This document shows positions 6,810-8,885 of a stretch of 8,885 nt of DNA, piece by piece. Source of the stretch: Minisyncoccota bacterium (lineage in GTDB: Bacteria; Patescibacteriota; Minisyncoccia; UBA6257; JAKLIH01); contig JAQUZI010000020.1 in assembly GCA_028691405.1 (NCBI GenBank), positions 1 through 8,885 of the forward strand. The letters are read 5' to 3'. Position 1 is the first letter of the stretch. Each line of letters begins with the position of its first letter. Both the position numbers and the translations under genes were made by a program. Under the pieces are notes generated by a model. It ran no database searches. It was not told where the DNA came from and was given only the letters and a program-made list of their open reading frames with translations.

Positions 6810-8885
6810 TTATTCACGTTTGATAGTTTTGCTTTCGATATTGAGACATAATGATTTTAATTCATTAACAATAACATTGAAAGCAGCTGGAACGGTTGGG
6901 TTTTTAATATCTTCACCTTTAATAATAGAGCTATAAGCTTCACGACGACTAATAATATCGTCTGATTTAATTGTCAACATTTCTTGCAAAGCTTTAGCTG
7001 CGCCATAAGCTTCAAGCGCCCAAACTTCCATTTCACCAAATCTTTGTCCACCAAAATGAGCACGACCCTTTAATGGCTGTTGGGTTACTAATGCGTAAGG
7101 CCCAACAGAACGAGCATGAATTTTATCTTTAACCATATGGACTAATTTCATAATGTATGTCTTACCAACAAAAACTTTTTGAGAGAATTTATCACCAGTA
7201 CGGCCATCATATAAATCAAATTTTCCATCAGGTGGAAGACCTGCCTTTTTGTATTCTTCAATAATTTCTTCTTCGCTAGCACTGTCAAAAGAAGGAACAA
7301 CAGCTTGATAATTTAATTTATCAGCAACAAGTCCTAAAGCAGCTTCAAATAATTGACCTAAATTCATACGGTTAGGAACAGATAAAGCATTAATAATAAT
7401 ATCAACTGGTGTACCATCTTCTAAGAATGGCATATCCTCTTCCGGAGCGATATAGCCAATAACGCCTTTATTACCATGACGTCCAGCTAATTTATCACCA
7501 ACTGTAATTTTTCTTAATTCAGCAACTTCAACAAATACTTTTTTAATAACACTAACACCTAATTGATCTCCGTGTTTTCTTGATAAAATTCGATTACGAA
7601 TAATTCTACCTTCACGGCCGTGAGGCAATGTTAGAGAACTATTTTTAACATCCTTAGCTTCTTCACCAAAAATAGCTTGCATTAATCTTTCTTCTGGTGT
7701 TAATTCGATTTCACCTTTTGGTGAAACTTTACCAACTAAAATATCGCCACTTTTTACTTCAGCACCAATACGAATAATACCCTCTTCATCTAAATCTTTT
7801 AATAATTTTTCTGATACGTTTGGAATATCATTAGTTGTTTGTTCTGGGCCTAATTTAGTTTCACGTTGTTCGGTTTCAAATTCTTCAATGTAAATAGATG
7901 TAAATATATCTTTCTTTAATAATCTTTCGGATATAATAATAGCATCTTCAAAGGTATAACCATATCAAGGCATGTAGGCAATATTTAAATTAGCACCAAC
8001 AGAAAATTGACCATTACATGAAGAAGAATTATCACATAATGCTTGTCCTTTCTTTACTTTTTGCCCTTTAGTAACAATTGGAGTTTGTTTTAAAAATGTG
8101 TTTTGATTAGTACGAATAAAAGAACAAAACTTGTATTCATGTTTTTTCCCTTCTTTGTCTTTTATAACAACATGGCTATTATCAATTTCATCAACAGTAC
8201 CGTCAAATTCAGAAAGAATTAATTGGCCTGAATCTCTAACTGCTTGTTCTTCTAATCCAGTAACAACTAATGGAGCCTCTCTTTTAATACATGGTACTGC
8301 TTGTCTTTGCATGATAGATCCCATTAAAGAACGATGAGTTTCGTCACGTTCAACAAAAGGAACTAAAGCAGAAGCAGGAGATAAAATTTGATATGAGCTA
8401 ACATCAATAAAATCAACTTCTTTAGGAGAAACTTTAATTGTATTAGCATTGATTCTAGCATCAACTAATTCATCTTTTATATTTCCTTCTTTATCATAAT
8501 TAACACATGCATGAGTTATTTTATATTTTTCTTCATCTAAAGCATTTAATCAAATAATTTCTTGGGTTATTTTTCCTTTGTTAACTTTAAAATATGGGGT
8601 TTCAATAAAACCAAGCTCATTTACACGAGCATAACAACTTAATTCATTAACTAAACCAACGTTAGAACCTTCAGGAGTATTAATTGGACAAATTCTACCA
8701 TAGTGAGATGAGTTAATATCACGAATTTCAACACCACTCTTGGCTTTTAATTTAATACCACCAGGGCCTGTACCTGTTAAACGTCTTTTATGTTCAAGCT
8801 CAGCTAATACATTAGTTTGTTCCATGTATTGAGACAAAGGTGATGTATTTAAAAATTCTTGATTTATAGCTGTAGTAATAATACG
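6810..8885 (-). CDS. rpoB: RNA polymerase beta subunit, C-terminal ~691 residues (5' end outside window)
   Basis: RpoB is the beta subunit of DNA-dependent RNA polymerase and forms one side of the active centre. The visible part begins at about E. coli residue 495 and runs to a TAA at 6810-6812. In order it shows the rifampicin-cluster region (LSQYMEQTN then EHKRR, about 8770-8837), fork loop 2, GRICPINTPEG, the MGSIMQRQAVP segment (about 8300-8324), MPWYGYTFEDA with the Glu-Asp pair near the catalytic Mg, KLGPE, GDKLAGRHGNKGVIG with the conserved lysines, VPNRMNLGQ, and the C-terminal GGQRFGEMEVWALEAYGAA and LTIKSDD segments. UGA-Trp codons occur at 8550-8552 and 7965-7967, and one UGG lies in EVWALEA. 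rpoC follows 33 nt downstream. Several residues near the active site differ from the usual consensus (see findings). Identity is certain. The start and promoter are not in the window. Confidence 0.98.

Noticed and set aside
8131..8337. Plus-strand open frame of 68 codons inside rpoB
   Set aside because: It is antisense to a conserved beta segment including MQRQAVP. It has no support as a gene.
1..8885. Apparent pseudogenes: every large gene is broken by in-frame TGA under the standard code
   Set aside because: All breaks are TGA only, never TAA or TAG, the reading frame does not shift, and conserved motifs continue across each break. They are Trp codons in code 4.

Overview
The window is a block of an AT-rich mollicute (Mycoplasmatota) genome that reads UGA as tryptophan (genetic code 4). 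Standard-code reading breaks most of these genes into pieces. With UGA read as Trp, each gene joins into one open frame in which the conserved family motifs run continuously across the former breaks. I count about 18 UGA and only 2 UGG tryptophan codons, and all ten Trp codons of rpoC are UGA.

Six genes lie on the minus strand and run from right to left: rpoB (8885 to 6810, 5' end outside the window), rpoC (6776 to 3141), iscS (3126 to 1918), iscU (1909 to 1403), lemA (1393 to 854) and htpX (851 to 1, last residues outside the window). The gaps are 33, 14, 8, 9 and 2 nt. There is no visible terminator or strong promoter between them and no non-coding stretch longer than 33 nt, so they look like one co-transcribed unit. 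No tRNA, rRNA, mobile element, CRISPR array or repeat was seen. No start codon has a convincing Shine-Dalgarno sequence.

By function there are three pairs. RpoB and RpoC are the beta and beta' catalytic subunits of RNA polymerase. IscS and IscU are the sulfur donor and the scaffold of a minimal Fe-S cluster pathway. LemA and HtpX are a membrane-anchored LemA protein and a membrane zinc metalloprotease, a pairing often seen in bacteria. From memory, Mycoplasma genitalium also carries nifS/nifU-like genes (MG336, MG337) close to rpoC/rpoB (MG340, MG341). The rpoBC-iscSU neighbourhood may therefore be an old arrangement of the pneumoniae-group mollicutes that is unusually compact here. I cannot name the species.

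The most unusual content is inside the polymerase. The catalytic triad, both zinc sites and the main lysines and arginines are kept. However, several near-invariant positions around the active centre are changed: the trigger loop, fork loop 2, the segment just before the bridge helix and a beta segment that contacts the incoming NTP. These changes sit in intact frames without stops, so they look like real lineage-specific divergence. I see no evidence of a wholly new system such as a defence or mobile locus.
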